Assembly: GCF_943734655.1 (NCBI RefSeq)
Contig: NC_071354.1
Coordinates: forward strand, 1,771,001-1,835,000
Length of the DNA stretch: 64,000 nt
Source of the DNA: Sabethes cyaneus
Taxonomy: Eukaryota; Arthropoda; Insecta; Diptera; Culicidae
Reading direction: 5' to 3'
Every line of letters begins with the position of its first letter. Positions within the stretch are counted from its first letter, which is position 1. Positions 11,775-23,378 of this stretch are shown here, in pieces. The translations under genes were made by a program, and so were the position numbers. The notes under the pieces are model-generated. The model was given only the letters and a program-made list of their open reading frames with translations, had not been told where the DNA came from and made no database searches.

Positions 11775-13450
11775 AGACAGACCAAGAAACTAATTAATTT
11801 AATATCAAGGAATCGATGATAAATCGATATGTATATCTGCGCTGCGTTTGTTCACACATCTCGCCTCTCGTCGACGGTACTGCCTTTTTCGTTTTACACT
11901 CGACTGCACATCTCTCAAGTCCTGCTGGAGCCCCGCAGGGTAACGGAACGGGAATGCAATCTCCTTTTTTGCCGGTATGCGAACCACACACCCTCCCGTT
12001 TCTCGTTGCTGGCAACCGGCGGCTTCGACCGATGCTATAAACATAGTTAAATGGTGTGAATTTCATTTCATGCTATTTATCTACATATGTAGTCGGTGGG
12101 CTCCGCCACTGTTGTCCCCTTCCCGTAATTTAATGTAAATTCCTCAAAGCAGCATGGTTCGAATGTTGGTGTAGAGACAGGCTTGCTCTTTCACATAGAC
12201 TCAAAGGAATGCCTGTCGAACGCTTCACCTGCATCCAGGTTGGTCAGAAATTGCCGCACTTATTCATTTATACACCGATGCAACATCATGTTGGCTAACT
12301 TGTACTAAAAAGTGATACCCGGCTTCGAGCACTTGCCATTTGAGCAGTGACCCGTACAGACAGACTATTAGTTTAGATTAGTTCTACCCTCACTAACCGC
12401 CGAGAGAAACTTCTGACACTTCCTGCAGTCAAAGTGAAAGTTTTGTTTCAATTGATAAATTGAAGCCCGCCCTACCTTTTCTTGGTATATTTTTCACTTC
12501 ATTCGAATTGTTTAGAGCTAACCTTCACACCTCTCCCAAAAAGCTTGCGCTTCGCGATCGCACTGCTTGTCGACCGGAAAAAGGCAAATAACTGTATCAT
12601 TTCGTTGCTCCGAAAAGGAAACGCCTCCACCAACACAACGGAGTGTTTTGCCATGTTGCAATGCTGCGATGGCAGACCCACGAAACAATAATAATAAGAT
12701 TCACCGGGCGCCCTTAAAATGCTCACCGCTGCTGCTGCTCCGGTTTCTCCTGTTGATCTCCAAAATGTGAACAAGTTCATGGTGAAAACATATATACACA
12801 AAGCATAATAATCGTAAATCAGATTACCGATTTGAATTTCAAATTCATTTTTGCCCGAACGGATCGGGGCCGTTATTCTCACCACACAGGAATCACAGCC
12901 ACAGCCACAGCAGCCACGACGGAAGGACGACCTGACGTAATTTGTCATCCTAGCGGGGGTGGACAAACAGTTTCCTCTCTTTGCTCGAAGGCGCGAGTCC
13001 CGTGCTTAAAACGTGTGTGTATACGTGGAAGCGGTGATGAGCGCTTGTTAGAAAGTTTGCTTAACAGTGTAATCTCAATTTGTATGATAATTTGACCAGT
13101 TTCGTTCATTTAAAAATATGGGTAGGAATTTTAACTGCACAATGTGTGTTCATTTAAAAGTGATTGCCACTTTTCAATTTCCTATCAAATGGTTTAAATT
13201 AATTTCAACCAACATTTGCAGCCAAATTTTAAAGAGCAATAAGCAGAGCAGGGAACTAGCAGCAAATTGACGATTATTGTTAGTTTTAATAAAAGTATTT
13301 TGCAAGCTGTTCAGAAAAAACCACTGTACAGAGATATGTCGTTGCCTATCAGTATTGGCTAATTCGTTATGTTAAGTTTTCAATAAGTCATTTGAGCAAG
13401 GCGTATTTCCTGGCGTGTGAAAAAAATCATTTATGTTCCCGCTATTTACA
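11775..13450. other. No gene recognised
   Basis: Overlapping frames occur on both strands (for example 11794-12066 and a 155-codon minus-strand frame at 12499-12966), none with a domain or strand-consistent signal. If the candidate exon at 11517-11774 is real, its upstream exons should be here or further right. I could not pick one out. Confidence 0.4.
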
Positions 13451-13745
13451 TCTGGAAGACAAGAAACAAGTCGATGATATTTATTTTATATAGATTTGAA
13501 ATCGGTATTTGATCGAATTGACCTTACAATACTCTTACGAAAACTATCTCGGCTTGGTGCTCATAACTTAGTGGAAGAGTACTGCGTGTAAAACTCGGAT
13601 CCAATGTTTCATCGGTGTTCACTAATAAGTCTGGAGTTCCTCAAGGTAGCAACTTGGGACCTTTGTTTTTTATATTATTCTTTAACGATGTCGCTTTACT
13701 GCTGGATATTGGCTGTAAATAAATGTAAGCTGATGACCTGAAATT

Positions 13746-13754
13746 GTTTGCTCC
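13746..13754 (+). repeat. 9-bp target-site duplication, left
   Basis: GTTTGCTCC here is repeated exactly at 14415-14423, immediately outside the element between them. Reading across with one copy keeps the LINE frame, which shows that it is a duplicated target and not chance. Confidence 0.85.
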
Positions 13755-14414
13755 CGCTACCAAATGGCAGAATCACGAATGGCCGAAATCCAACTGGCCG
13801 AATTTCAACAGCAGTCACAGAAGGCCGAATCACGAAAGACCGAATCACAAATATTCGAATCACGAAAGGCCGAATCAGGAAAGGCCGAATTTTTTCGGAA
13901 TGCCTAAATAACTATTCAATAAAAAACATGAATTGGCAAGTAGTTATCTAATAACTTTAATCAAACAAAAAACAAAATAAGCAACACAACTATTTACTAT
14001 AGAGTATAGATGATTGATGGTTCTTTGTTCCCCTAAGCCCTAATGAACTTCGTTCATTATAAGGTGCGAGACCTATTTACTGTGTTAGTAGCAAATGTTT
14101 CCTAGATGATGCAGGGAGAGACGGGCGCAGGCTGCGAGTAAGCGCCGGCCACTGCGGGAGGCAGCCCCCTGCAGAAAGCACTTCTATTTAGGTGTTTACG
14201 TTTTCCTGAAGTTAACTGACTAGTAGGGATTATCTCTTAGTTAACTTCGAACGAGCGACAGCGAGTAAGGACAGTATGTACCTTACGTTTTTGCAGGTTG
14301 AAGGCCGTGAATATTTTCGGCCGAATATAACGTTCGGCCTTTTGTGATTCGGCCATTCGTGATTCAGCCATTCGTGATTCGGCCCTTTGTGTTTTGGCCA
14401 TTCGTAGGTAATCC
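13755..14414. mobile_element. 660-bp non-autonomous DNA element with inverted 15-mer arrays (Mutator-like?)
   Basis: The element is bounded by the 9-bp direct repeat GTTTGCTCC. Its ends are imperfect inverted repeats containing CTAC-AATGGCC, and each end continues as a tandem array of a 15-mer close to GGCCGAATCACGAAT: left array about 13763-13895, right array about 14310-14405 in reverse orientation. The middle has no coding capacity. It contains a palindrome (TAATGAAC-TTC-GTTCATTA near 14040) and a GC-rich patch near 14110-14180. A 9-bp duplication and repeat-bearing terminal inverted repeats point to Mutator-like (MULE/Phantom) elements, but no transposase is present to prove it. An 8-bp superfamily such as hAT or P is less likely given the exact 9-bp match. 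Confidence 0.75.
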
Positions 14415-14423
14415 GTTTGCTCC
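14415..14423 (+). repeat. 9-bp target-site duplication, right
   Basis: Exact copy of 13746-13754 (GTTTGCTCC), directly after the right end of the 660-bp element. Confidence 0.85.
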
Positions 14424-14764
14424 AATACAAAATATAGACGACTGCCGCCGTTTGCAAGAGTTGCTCGATTTGTTTGGTGAATGGTACAAACTGAATTGGC
14501 TAATTGTAAGCATCGCGCGGTGATGAGTTTTTACCGTGTTAATAACCCGATTTACTTCACCTGCACTACTGATAGTATTGAGTTACGCAAAGTGAACTCC
14601 CCCTCCCTTGCTGGTCAATTACCACCTTTTGTTCCACAGCACTTATACAACTGTTTTCTCTTCGAAAATCTATGAATGAGAGACAAAAGCTTTTTTCCTT
14701 AATTTAACCTCCTCTTAGACGATGATCCCTCATTTTTCGGATACTCCACTCTTGTCATCCTCTC

Positions 14765-15010
14765 ACTTGTACAACTGCCTACGAAAAATTGTAAGAGAAA
14801 CGCAGGTCCTTTACTTATTTTGGACCTCCGGCCTTGTTAGAGACCTTCCCCAGCCCCTCGAGTCATTTCCTTGTAGTGATTCTATTATGTCAAAGAATAT
14901 GTGTGCCAAATTCAATGAAGAACCGTCCAGCCGTTCCGGATTTATGGCAGAACATACATTCATACTCGCGTTCTTCGTTCCCATTGTTAGCTCTCCGAAT
15001 CAGCTCCATC
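14765..15010 (+). repeat. Dispersed repeat unit block 1
   Basis: It contains ACAACTGC-TA, AGAAACGC, then ATGTGTGCCAAATTCAATG, AAGAACCGTCCAGCCGTTCC and GGCAGAACATACATTCATAC in this order. The same series recurs, diverged, at 15820-16040, with a partial unit at about 15520-15580. CT- and CCCC-rich spacers lie between units. No coding potential is convincing. Confidence 0.65.
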
Positions 15011-15068
15011 ATTCTGTCCGGCAATCACTTATGCATCTGTTTACTGAAAATACCTATAATGGTGTCTT

Positions 15069-15444
15069 CCCAGCAAACATTTTCGTACGGATATCCAAGT
15101 AACAAATATGATATATGTACCGATATGTATCTAGAAAAATCGCATTTGATGCACGAAACCAGCATATGCGTACTGTTTTGGAGGCGATATACGTACTTCA
15201 AATTATATGAAAACATTTCACATTCATAAGTATTTGTATACGATGAAATCCGACTCAACATGATTAGTTCCATAATGCTATACAATTCTGTGACGACAAT
15301 CGTATGTGAATCAGTTACTATCATTTTGTACGACTAAATGTAAACTAGGGTGCGCTTTATTAAGCTTTATGTACGATTTCGAGTTTGTTTAGCGATGTTT
15401 AAGATGATTTTCACACTTTATTATACGATTTGTGGTTTGCTGGG
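15069..15444. mobile_element. 376-bp MITE with CCCAGCAAAC ends, copy 1
   Basis: The left end is CCCAGCAAACATTTTCGTAC at 15069 and the right end, reverse-complemented, is CCCAGCAAACCACAAATCGT at 15444. The element separates two blocks of another repeat. Its right two thirds match 49440-49724 (shared TATACAATTCTGTG and CACTTTATTAAGCTTTA). No clear target duplication is visible, so the superfamily is open. Confidence 0.7.
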
Positions 15445-15454
15445 TTTATCCAAA

Positions 15455-16130
15455 TATACCTCCCCAGTGATCCCCCACCCCTCTCCCTTTTATTGTCGTC
15501 CGCTTACCCACTTGTCATTTGCGTAACTACTATCAATCGAAATGCAAGAGAAACGCCGATTGACCGATTTAACGCAGGGCCCCTTTGTCTCTCAGCCACT
15601 CGTATATCGGTTATTGTAACGAAAACTCTCCTAATGCAAGAAAGAATACCCTTTTTCTTCATTTGAATGTGTTAACGCCTTTTGTAAAATTCCCCCTGTT
15701 GTCACCAATCATCATCTTATTCCTATAAAGCCAGACAAAGCCTTTTACACGTTTTTGAACCTCCTTCTTGTCAATGGCTACACTATCCCCCCTTTTCAAA
15801 AAAAAACCCTCTTATTGTCTAGCCAATGGCACAACTGCTATCAGTCCAAAGTCAGGAGAAGCGCATTTCTTTACCCATTTAAATTTTCCTCCCGTGTTGT
15901 AAGAACCGTAATCCCCCTCTCCCCCAATCGCTGATTCTTTTATGTCAATGAACATGTGTGCCAAGTTTGATGAAGAACCGTCCAGACGTACCGGAGTTAT
16001 GGCTGAATATACATCCATACTCACATTCCTCGTTAGTCAGCTCCCCCTTATGTCACGTAGCCAATTATACATCTCTGAAACTCCATATGAAAATGAAAAA
16101 CAAAGCCTTACCTCCATATATACCTCCTGG
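15455..16130 (+). repeat. Dispersed repeat unit block 2
   Basis: It carries at least two diverged units of the block-1 repeat: an ACTACTATCAATCGAAATGC module near 15530, and GCACAACTGCTATCAGTCCA through GTGTGCCAAGTTTGATG, AAGAACCGTCCAGACG and GAATATACATCCATACTCAC at 15828-16028. Pyrimidine-rich CCCC-containing spacers separate them. Confidence 0.6.
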
Positions 16131-16179
16131 GAGGACCCCTCCTTCTTAACCACCCCCCTGAATGGTGCCTAGGCGGAGA

Positions 16180-17322
16180 ACGATAGCGGCGGGGAAAGCA
16201 ATTTCGATATGCGAAGTTAAGGAGGCCATCATGCAGATAAAGAACAATAAATCGACTGGAAAACATGACATCGGAGCGGATCTTATTAGAATGTGACCAG
16301 AAAAGCTAACCACTTGTCTGCACCGGCTATTAGGATTAGGATTTGGGAGACAGACCAGCTACCAAAGGAGTGGAAAGATGGGGTTATCTGTCCGATCTAC
16401 ACGAAGGGGGACAAGTTGGACTGTAACAACTATCTAGTGATCACCGTTCACAAAGCCGTCTACAAAGTGCTGTCCCAAATCATTTTCCGCCGACTATCAC
16501 CAATTGCGAACAGATTTGTGGGAACTTATCAAGCCGGCTTCGTTGAAGAACGGTCGACAACGGATTAAAAATTTATACTGCAGCAGATCCTCCAAAAGGA
16601 TCGTGGAAAAGAGTTCTCACGCACCATGAGTTCGTTGAGTTTAAAGCCGCTTATGATACCATCAACCGAAAAGAGCTATGGAAAATCATGGACAATAACA
16701 GCTGGCCCAGAAAGCTTATCAAACTGATTCAATCTACGATGGATGGTACTCAGTGTTGTGATCGGGTTTTGGTTGGATTGTCGAGTTCATTCGAATCACA
16801 CAGAGGGCTTCGTCAAGACGAAGGTCTCTCATGCCAGCTGTTCAACACAGCGATACAAGGTGTTATAATCCGAGCGGATATCAATACGCGGGGCACGATT
16901 TTGTACAAATCCAATCTTTCTTTCGTTTCTTAGACCGGTTGTTCTCTACGGACATGAAACGTGGGAACTGCTCGAGGACTTGTGGAGTTTTCGAAAGACG
17001 ATTGCTAAGAACGGCGTCGTACAGGAGAATGGACTATGTATTCAAAAGGTGGCTAAAGCTGGACGAATACGGCGAACATGGCATCTTGCAAGAATAACGG
17101 ACAACTAACCTGCACATATGGTGTTCGCTTCAAATCCGGCAGGAACAAGACGTTTCAGGGCTGCAGCGAGCAGGATGGTTAGATCAGGTGAAGCGAAATC
17201 TGGCAGAGAGTACACGATGTCCAAGGGATTGGAGAGCTGTAAGTCACAACCGAGTAAATTGGATAAACTTTGTTCATTAGGCTTTGTCTTAGAACTCAAG
17301 CCAGCTACGGAAGTAAGTAAGA
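16180..17322 (+). pseudogene. RTE-like LINE reverse transcriptase, fragment B with 3' tail
   Basis: The plus strand encodes EVKEAIMQIKNNKSTGKHDI and IWETDQLPKEWKDGVICPIY, then YQAGFVEERSTTD, then FVEFKAAYDTI with ELWKIMDNNSWP (motif A), then GLRQDEGLSCQLFN (motif B; the usual QGDG is changed). The chain then breaks after ILYKSN: the YADD motif C that should follow is deleted, and the frame jumps to a C-terminal part (FERRLLRTASYRR, then GRNK). The copy ends at about 17305-17320 with AAGTAAGTAAG, the tail typical of this family here. In-frame stops, shifts and loss of the catalytic motif make it dead. The 5' endonuclease is missing, as usual for truncated LINEs. Confidence 0.85.
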
Positions 17323-17324
17323 CG

Positions 17325-20300
17325 GTCAAGGCGTTCTGGAGTTACAAACATACTCACGTTCACTTTTAAATACACTGTTATAGATTATTTATCGAAAACT
17401 CTATAAGAAAATTTGGTACCTATCACACACATTGCGAAAAAATGTTATTTTAGTCATAATTTTCGTTTATACTGATATGGTATAAACTTGGAGAATACAT
17501 TTTTCTTACACGTGATGCAACGCTTAATTAAACTAAACATAAATTTTAATGAGTCTGCACTAAAATAAATAATTTATTATTAAAATTCCTCCTCTATATT
17601 TAAAATTTTTTCATAAAAAATAAAATATTTATAACAAAATTACAGATGTGCTGAGGCATTGATGGTGAGGTAAATTGATTTAATAAAAGATTGAAAAACA
17701 CTAAGATACCAACCGTTTCCAACTGTTTTTTTTCAACCGTTTATATGATTGGAATAATTAAATTTTTTGTGGGTTTTAACGTATAGCTATAAATCAAGTA
17801 TTTAATTGATACTTTCCAAGATCGATGTTATTGATCAAACATTTTTACTTTCATGTTTAATCACTGTTAAGGAAAAAAAAAATTATACCCTCGCAGCGTT
17901 CATTTAAATTCAACGCATATTTCCACAACAAAAAAACTTTCTTTAAATGCAGATGATTTGTTGAATCGTTTTACAACACTTTACTTTTGGTAATATTCGA
18001 AAATTCTGTCTCTTGAAAACAAATGAGAAAGCATCTGTGATCTTGCCAACTCTGACAACAAAATACAACGGCAATGCTCGACCCTTAGATAGTCACGATA
18101 AAGCGTTTTGGCATACCTACCTTTATTTATACAAAACGGCGATCTGAGCTCTTTCACTCGCGCTTTGTTGCTCTTCCATGTTACAAGAATATCAATTTCG
18201 TTTTAAGTTGTCTTAAGCAATGCTATTCCGCAGTTTTTATTATATATGTAATCATGGCGAGCACCTATGGTCATTTCAGCATACAATAAATCGAACGCAC
18301 CAGAGAACTAATGACTGGCTGCTTTCAAACAAGTTTTATGCACTGTTCGAATTTTAGTCCTATGCAGTGTTTAAATGCTCATTAGATGTATGAACAAACT
18401 AATCATCGGCTTTAGTACCTTTTTTATTACTGCAATATAAGCAGGCTTAAAATGTTTCAGATATTTACTATACGATCTATTTTCACATTTGTGTTATAAT
18501 TACTACCTTCGAATCTAGTTCAACGAATTGTTTCATGAATATAGTAGAACTTACATCCTTCTAGTCTCAATTTGTTTCAAAGGATTTGAATATGAATACC
18601 AAACCAATTTAAATCGCCTTTCTCATAAATGGACGATTCAACTGATTTACACGATCTAAATGGCAAATGAATGAGCACGTGTTCAGAAACTATGCATAGA
18701 AAGGTTAATGAGTACCAATTCTATAGGTAAACACTCAAACCTATTGAAATTTTTAGAAAGCCTTTCAGATAAATCAAGGACCTAATTTTCTCACGCGGTC
18801 AGCACAGAGTATCCACGCAAAAAACCGTTCTACCCTTAGGTACACACGGTGCACGCAAGCAGTCCTCACAATGCTCAAGCCTAAATGGCAAACGCGGCAA
18901 GAACCGTCCCTAAATATAATTGCTAGCTGGATTAAGTGAAGTTCCGCACCGGTCGGATGGACGCTGCATTCGTGGGAGGAAATTCCCGCCACAGCAATTA
19001 TCCAACTAACGCCAGTAATGATGATTTGTTTGTGCTTGCCACGTTTCCGCCGACAAGACCTACAACAGCTTCTGGCATCGCAGCGGTCGGTGTGAGAACA
19101 AAAAATTAAATAAACCCCATTTGCGCCACCAATTGTTGATTTATTCATTGAAAACGAAAATGAGCGTTCTCCGGATTCCAAGCTGGTGCCGTAGCTGTGA
19201 GAAATAGGAAAAAATAGGGAACCGTTTGTTGACTTACGAAACGCCGTTCGGTGGCTGGATTCGGAACGTGACAAAGCTCGAATTCCAGTTTCACGCATGA
19301 CAGTTCAGCGGTAGCTTCATCCGGATCCAATCGCAATCCACCTGCAAACGTCGCCGAGTCGAACTGTTCCGTTGGGAAAGTGGAAACCCTTGCCGGAGCA
19401 ATCAACCGGGGACGTTCAATTAAAAACTCACAGCTGGACGTGCTGAAAGCAAACAGCGAAGAAACACTTTTTACCGTAAACACTTCGTTCGGTTTGAAGT
19501 ATGATTTATATTTCCGCGCGGGATCCGCGTGCGGGAAGAACCTGTTGAGCTTTGCTTGCCCCTGGCACTCTCTGGCAGTTCGTGTCCTCCGGTTGAATAA
19601 ACTGGAGGACTGAAAACGTGTGGAAAAATTAGATCCAACGACACCGAACCGAAAGAAGCACAAAGCTCTCTCGACTCGCCCGTCGATACCATCCGATCCG
19701 TCCCGTCGGAGAGTATGCTGTGAGGAAAAACTGCCAAAACAAATGAATCATTAAACGACCAGCCCTTGTTTGATTTCGCATTACCTACGTTTTATTACTT
19801 TTTCCTCTCTTTCTGTTAGTTCCGATATACTTTTCTTCGTTCGTTCATACCGAAGGGCACGGTGCGCTGCAGGAAAACTGCAATAAACATAAATAATCGC
19901 AAATTACAGCTTAAATTGTTTCGGCAAGCAGTGACTGGAAATAAAAAATGACCCCCTGTTTCAATTTGGGGAGGAAAAATGCACGGCAAATAACCGAACA
20001 AGAAGCGTTGAGATGAAATACGTTATCATTTATGGCGAGTACCTACCTAACTATACACGAGAGCCGATGCGATAGAGTGACCTGATGGGGGTCTCAGCTA
20101 TATATGGAGAAGCAATGCGGTATAATAACCTGGCTGGAAATGTACGGCGGTGGATGCTGGTTTTAAGACGCGAAGAAGCTGTAGTGTCTTTTCTAAATTT
20201 TCATACGAAAACGAGCGCAATACTGATACCAAACTCGTAGGCCTATGCGCACACGAAACAAATTGATTCGTTCTATATCTTGACACCGAAACTGCGATCA

Positions 20301-21530
20301 TCTCATCGGGACTCATGTTGCACTTCAGCGGTTATTAATATCAGTAATTATAACGTTCGCAAGTTCAACTCCCCGAACAGCATTCAGTCTAATAGCAAAG
20401 TAGTAAACAGACTCCTCACGAAGTGCATGTTTTCAGTATCATAACCCATAACAAAAGCACAAAACCGTGATCCCGTCGGCGTAAATTGGTTCACCAACAA
20501 CAACAACATCGACGGGCTGAACGGTTTGCAGATGGCTATCATCATTTCCAAACACCTCAAACTTCATCGCGACCCCCCGGCTGCTGCTGTACAGAATACA
20601 AGAACAGATATTAATTGATTTGTTGCATGAACACTGAACAGCGTGACGATTTGCTGCCGAAGATTAGTCGGTTTAACCAGCTGCCGCAGCGTTATTCTGT
20701 TCTAATCTGCAGCTTAGAATATGTGTGGCAATGGAATTCTGGTAGGAGTAGGAGGCACGATCTTGTTTGCCTATGGCATGGTGGCGCGCGTGGTACCCAC
20801 ACTCCATGTGTTGACGCTGGAAGATCTTATCGCTAGTCTGGCGTCTTGTGCGACAGGTTTTACTCGTGAAATGATCCAGTTTATGGCAAGGCTATCCCTT
20901 TCAATCCAAAATTCTAATGTCCAATTGAATTCAAGTCTGTTAGTCATCGGTCGATGCAGTGCAGTGCAGTTTGCCATCCGAGCCCACACACGGCCCCACA
21001 CACTCACTGGCGAAAAAGCTCATTTCCTGTATGCACATGTACGACATGGCCGATTGGAGTCGGCTTTTGTTTGTGACCACACCAAAAGTCACCTCCAAGC
21101 GCAGGACATCGGGGCCGTAATCTGATCTTAGACTGCAATTAATCAGCAATGTACAGTGCAACGTAGCAGCAGAATGTAGCCCGGGTTCCGTAACTGGACC
21201 ACTTTTTGCCGCCGGTTGCGCTCGTTGGTTGCTTGCTGACTGGACGGACCCGCGCGTGAGACCGTTCTTCCTCAGGTGAATGCGAAGTTGTTCATTTACG
21301 CTCTTTTTGCTCCAGATTGTGATTGCCGTTGCGGTCAGTTTCTTCCACCCGGTCTCGCCACCAACGTCAATACGTCGAGACTGAATGCAAGGCAATGAAA
21401 TGCAGCGATATGTAGTTCGGTTGCGTGCTTAGGCAGGAATGAGGTCCGGGGGGCGTTGGGATTGAAACAACTTCATGTAAAATTGACTACAGTCTGACTG
21501 ACCCAGAAACTGATGCATTAACATTTTACC
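17325..21530. other. No gene recognised
   Basis: 17325-18770 is AT-rich with nothing identifiable. 18774-19740 has two long overlapping minus-strand frames (174 and 172 codons) and a 77-codon plus-strand frame, without domains. 20600-21400 has overlapping frames on both strands, also without domains. I could not support any as exons. Confidence 0.45.
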
Positions 21531-21534
21531 ATAA

Positions 21535-21784
21535 GGCCATTACAAATTACTTATAAAGTTTTGTCACCCCCCCCCCCCCGCCCTCCGAAATTGGCTTGAA
21601 AAATTGGGGAGCATAAAAATAATTTGTAGGATATGAGTTAATTTTTTTTTATAAAATCAATTGTCTGTGGGCTCTATAGCTTGAAAAACTCGAAAAATGA
21701 GTGCACGAGTTGAGTTAATGCTTCTAGCACGAAATAGAAATGGGAATTCAAACAGTGGAATTTCTGAAAATCTGCCAAAAAATA
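21535..21784 (+). mobile_element. Harbinger-like MITE, truncated copy
   Basis: It begins with GGCCATTACAAAT directly after TAA (21532-21534), includes a run of 13 C at about 21567-21579, and matches the complete copy at 54615-55006 in inverse orientation up to CCAAAAAA at 21784. There it abuts the RTE relic; about 140 bp of the element is missing. Shared segments include CAATTGTCTGTGGGCTCTAT and AGCTTGAAAAACTCGAAAAA. Confidence 0.75.
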
Positions 21785-22519
21785 CGGCACTACGGATGGT
21801 TCCGATAAGGTCGACGTCAGCCGCAAAATCAAACCACCATATCAGATTTGTTTCAATGTTTACTTTTCATACTACACCTTTCAAGGCAATGTTGAATAGC
21901 AGATTAGAGAGTGCATCCCCTTGCTTTAGTCCATCCAACGTTACGAAAGTGGCTGAGGTCTCACCCGCTATTCTGATGCATGATTTTGACCTATCCAGTG
22001 TTGCTCGAAACAAGCGTAATTAGTTTCGTCGAAAAACCATGTTCAAACATATATGGAAACGATGGTTTTTACAATTGATGGAGGGACGGTAGGGGAAATT
22101 AATAAAAAAAAATTTTGGGAAAGGGTGGAAAGGAAGGAGGAGGGGGTAATAGGTAGTTACGCTTAACAAGTTGTCGTTGTGACTCCTAACTTTAATCTAT
22201 CAATGCCTGACTGCATTTCAAGGTCAAAGACTAAAACACGAGTTTGGTCAATATATGGAAAACCATAGGAACCACAGTACATTTCGTTTGACTAAATCGC
22301 ACGCCGCCTTAAAGTTCACAAACAGATGCTGAGTCTGCAAGTTGTACTCCCGAAACTAGTCTAGTAACTGACCCAGGGTAAACATCTGATCCGCCGTTGA
22401 ACGACTCTCACGAAAACCAGCCTGGTACTTGCCGACGAAGGATTCCGTAAATTGTCTCGATCTCATTCTACAGAATACGAATACGGGAGAATGGGGAGAT
22501 TATGGGGATGGGGAGAAAA

Positions 22520-23041
22520 CCCTCTAACGGGCAACATCCAACATCGTAAAAATGATACAATCAAACCAATGACTGTTTTTTCATGAAATTACACTCAAAA
22601 GAAGCTGAAGTTTTGATTTTCATGCAAAAATAATTATCTGGAGGATTGCTAGGTAAGAAATAGTCCAATTTCTCTTTTCCTTTTTTCATGATATTTTTTC
22701 AATTCAGTTATATTACAGTTATATTAGAGTTGAAATAAAGCACATAAATTATTGACAGAAAAAATTTGGGGTCAAGCATTTTGTTCTAGATGTCCTTTTT
22801 CTTCAAAAATATAAAAGGAAATATTCGTGCAATAATTTTTTTCGGAATTTTTCAGAATTTATGATTTTGAAAGATGATAACTTTTGCAGGTATGGTCAGA
22901 ATGTTGTGATATTAATCAAAATGTCATGAAATCTGTCCTCTGAACACATTTTTCATATTGCCAATTCAAGACAAATTTTATATGTGACTCTGAAGCTTCA
23001 GAAGCGAAGGCCCTCTACAGACGGTCTTGCCCATTAGAGGG
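22520..23041. mobile_element. 522-bp piggyBac-like MITE
   Basis: The terminal inverted repeats are CCCTCTAACGGGCAA (22520-22534) and, from the other end, CCCTCTAATGGGCAA (23041-23027), 14 of 15 identical. TTAA follows at 23042-23045; the left flank reads AAAA where TTAA would be expected. Ends starting CCCT with a TTAA target are the mark of piggyBac. The interior is AT-rich and non-coding. It interrupts the RTE relic right after the ITLFN block. Confidence 0.75.
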
Positions 23042-23278
23042 TTAAACAATGTAATGTCTCGATAGTTTTTACACTCGAGTCGATGTCCTTTATTGGAAAT
23101 AGGGTAAATGAGGCCATACAACCACTTCTCCGGCATTTGCTCTTTCTCCCAGATCCCAGACAATGATTCGGTAGATTGCTTCGTACAGCCGCTCGCTCCC
23201 CGCTTTTAGAAGTTCGGCCGGGATACCGTTCTTCCCAGTAGCCTTACGGTTTTCAGTTCACTGATTGCCTTCCATAGT

Positions 23279-23378
23279 AACACAGTTGTTATAAAACAGT
23301 TGAGCTGGCTATTATATAACTAATTTCAGTCATTAAAAAGTTGATATAGCTAAAAGTATCATTAGTGTGCTACCTGTA
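23279..23378. mobile_element. ~100-bp MITE-like element, copy 1
   Basis: CACAGTTGTTATAAAACAGT to AGTGTGCTACCT matches 23752-23852 end to end with divergence in the middle. The ends look like short inverted repeats (AGTAACACA against AGGTAGCACAC). It lies inside the RTE relic, between its EVVKNT and AISELK segments. Confidence 0.5.

Larger units (their letters stand above)
13455..14640 (+). pseudogene. LINE reverse transcriptase relic (jockey/CR1-like), split by an insertion
   Basis: Before the insertion the plus strand encodes a catalytic block read as VDDIYF-LKSVFDRID (motif A region), then SGVPQGSNLGPLFFILFFND (motif B region), then ADDLKLFA (motif C region; the Tyr-equivalent position of YADD is damaged by a stop or shift). 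After 14415 it resumes with IQNIDDCRRLQELLDLF and, after a shift, MSFYRVNNPIYFT and TDSIELRKVNS, which match the segment after the RT in jockey/CR1-type LINEs. Several stops and shifts are present. The 13755-14414 element interrupts it exactly within the LFA block with a 9-bp duplication. Clade assignment between jockey and CR1 is uncertain. Confidence 0.8.

Noticed and set aside
12499..12966. 155-codon minus-strand frame
   Set aside because: Plus strand also open in overlapping frames; composition reads like chance, with no recognisable motif.
18774..19663. Two overlapping minus-strand frames of 172-174 codons
   Set aside because: They overlap each other in different frames with no motif; a 77-codon plus-strand frame is equally plausible.
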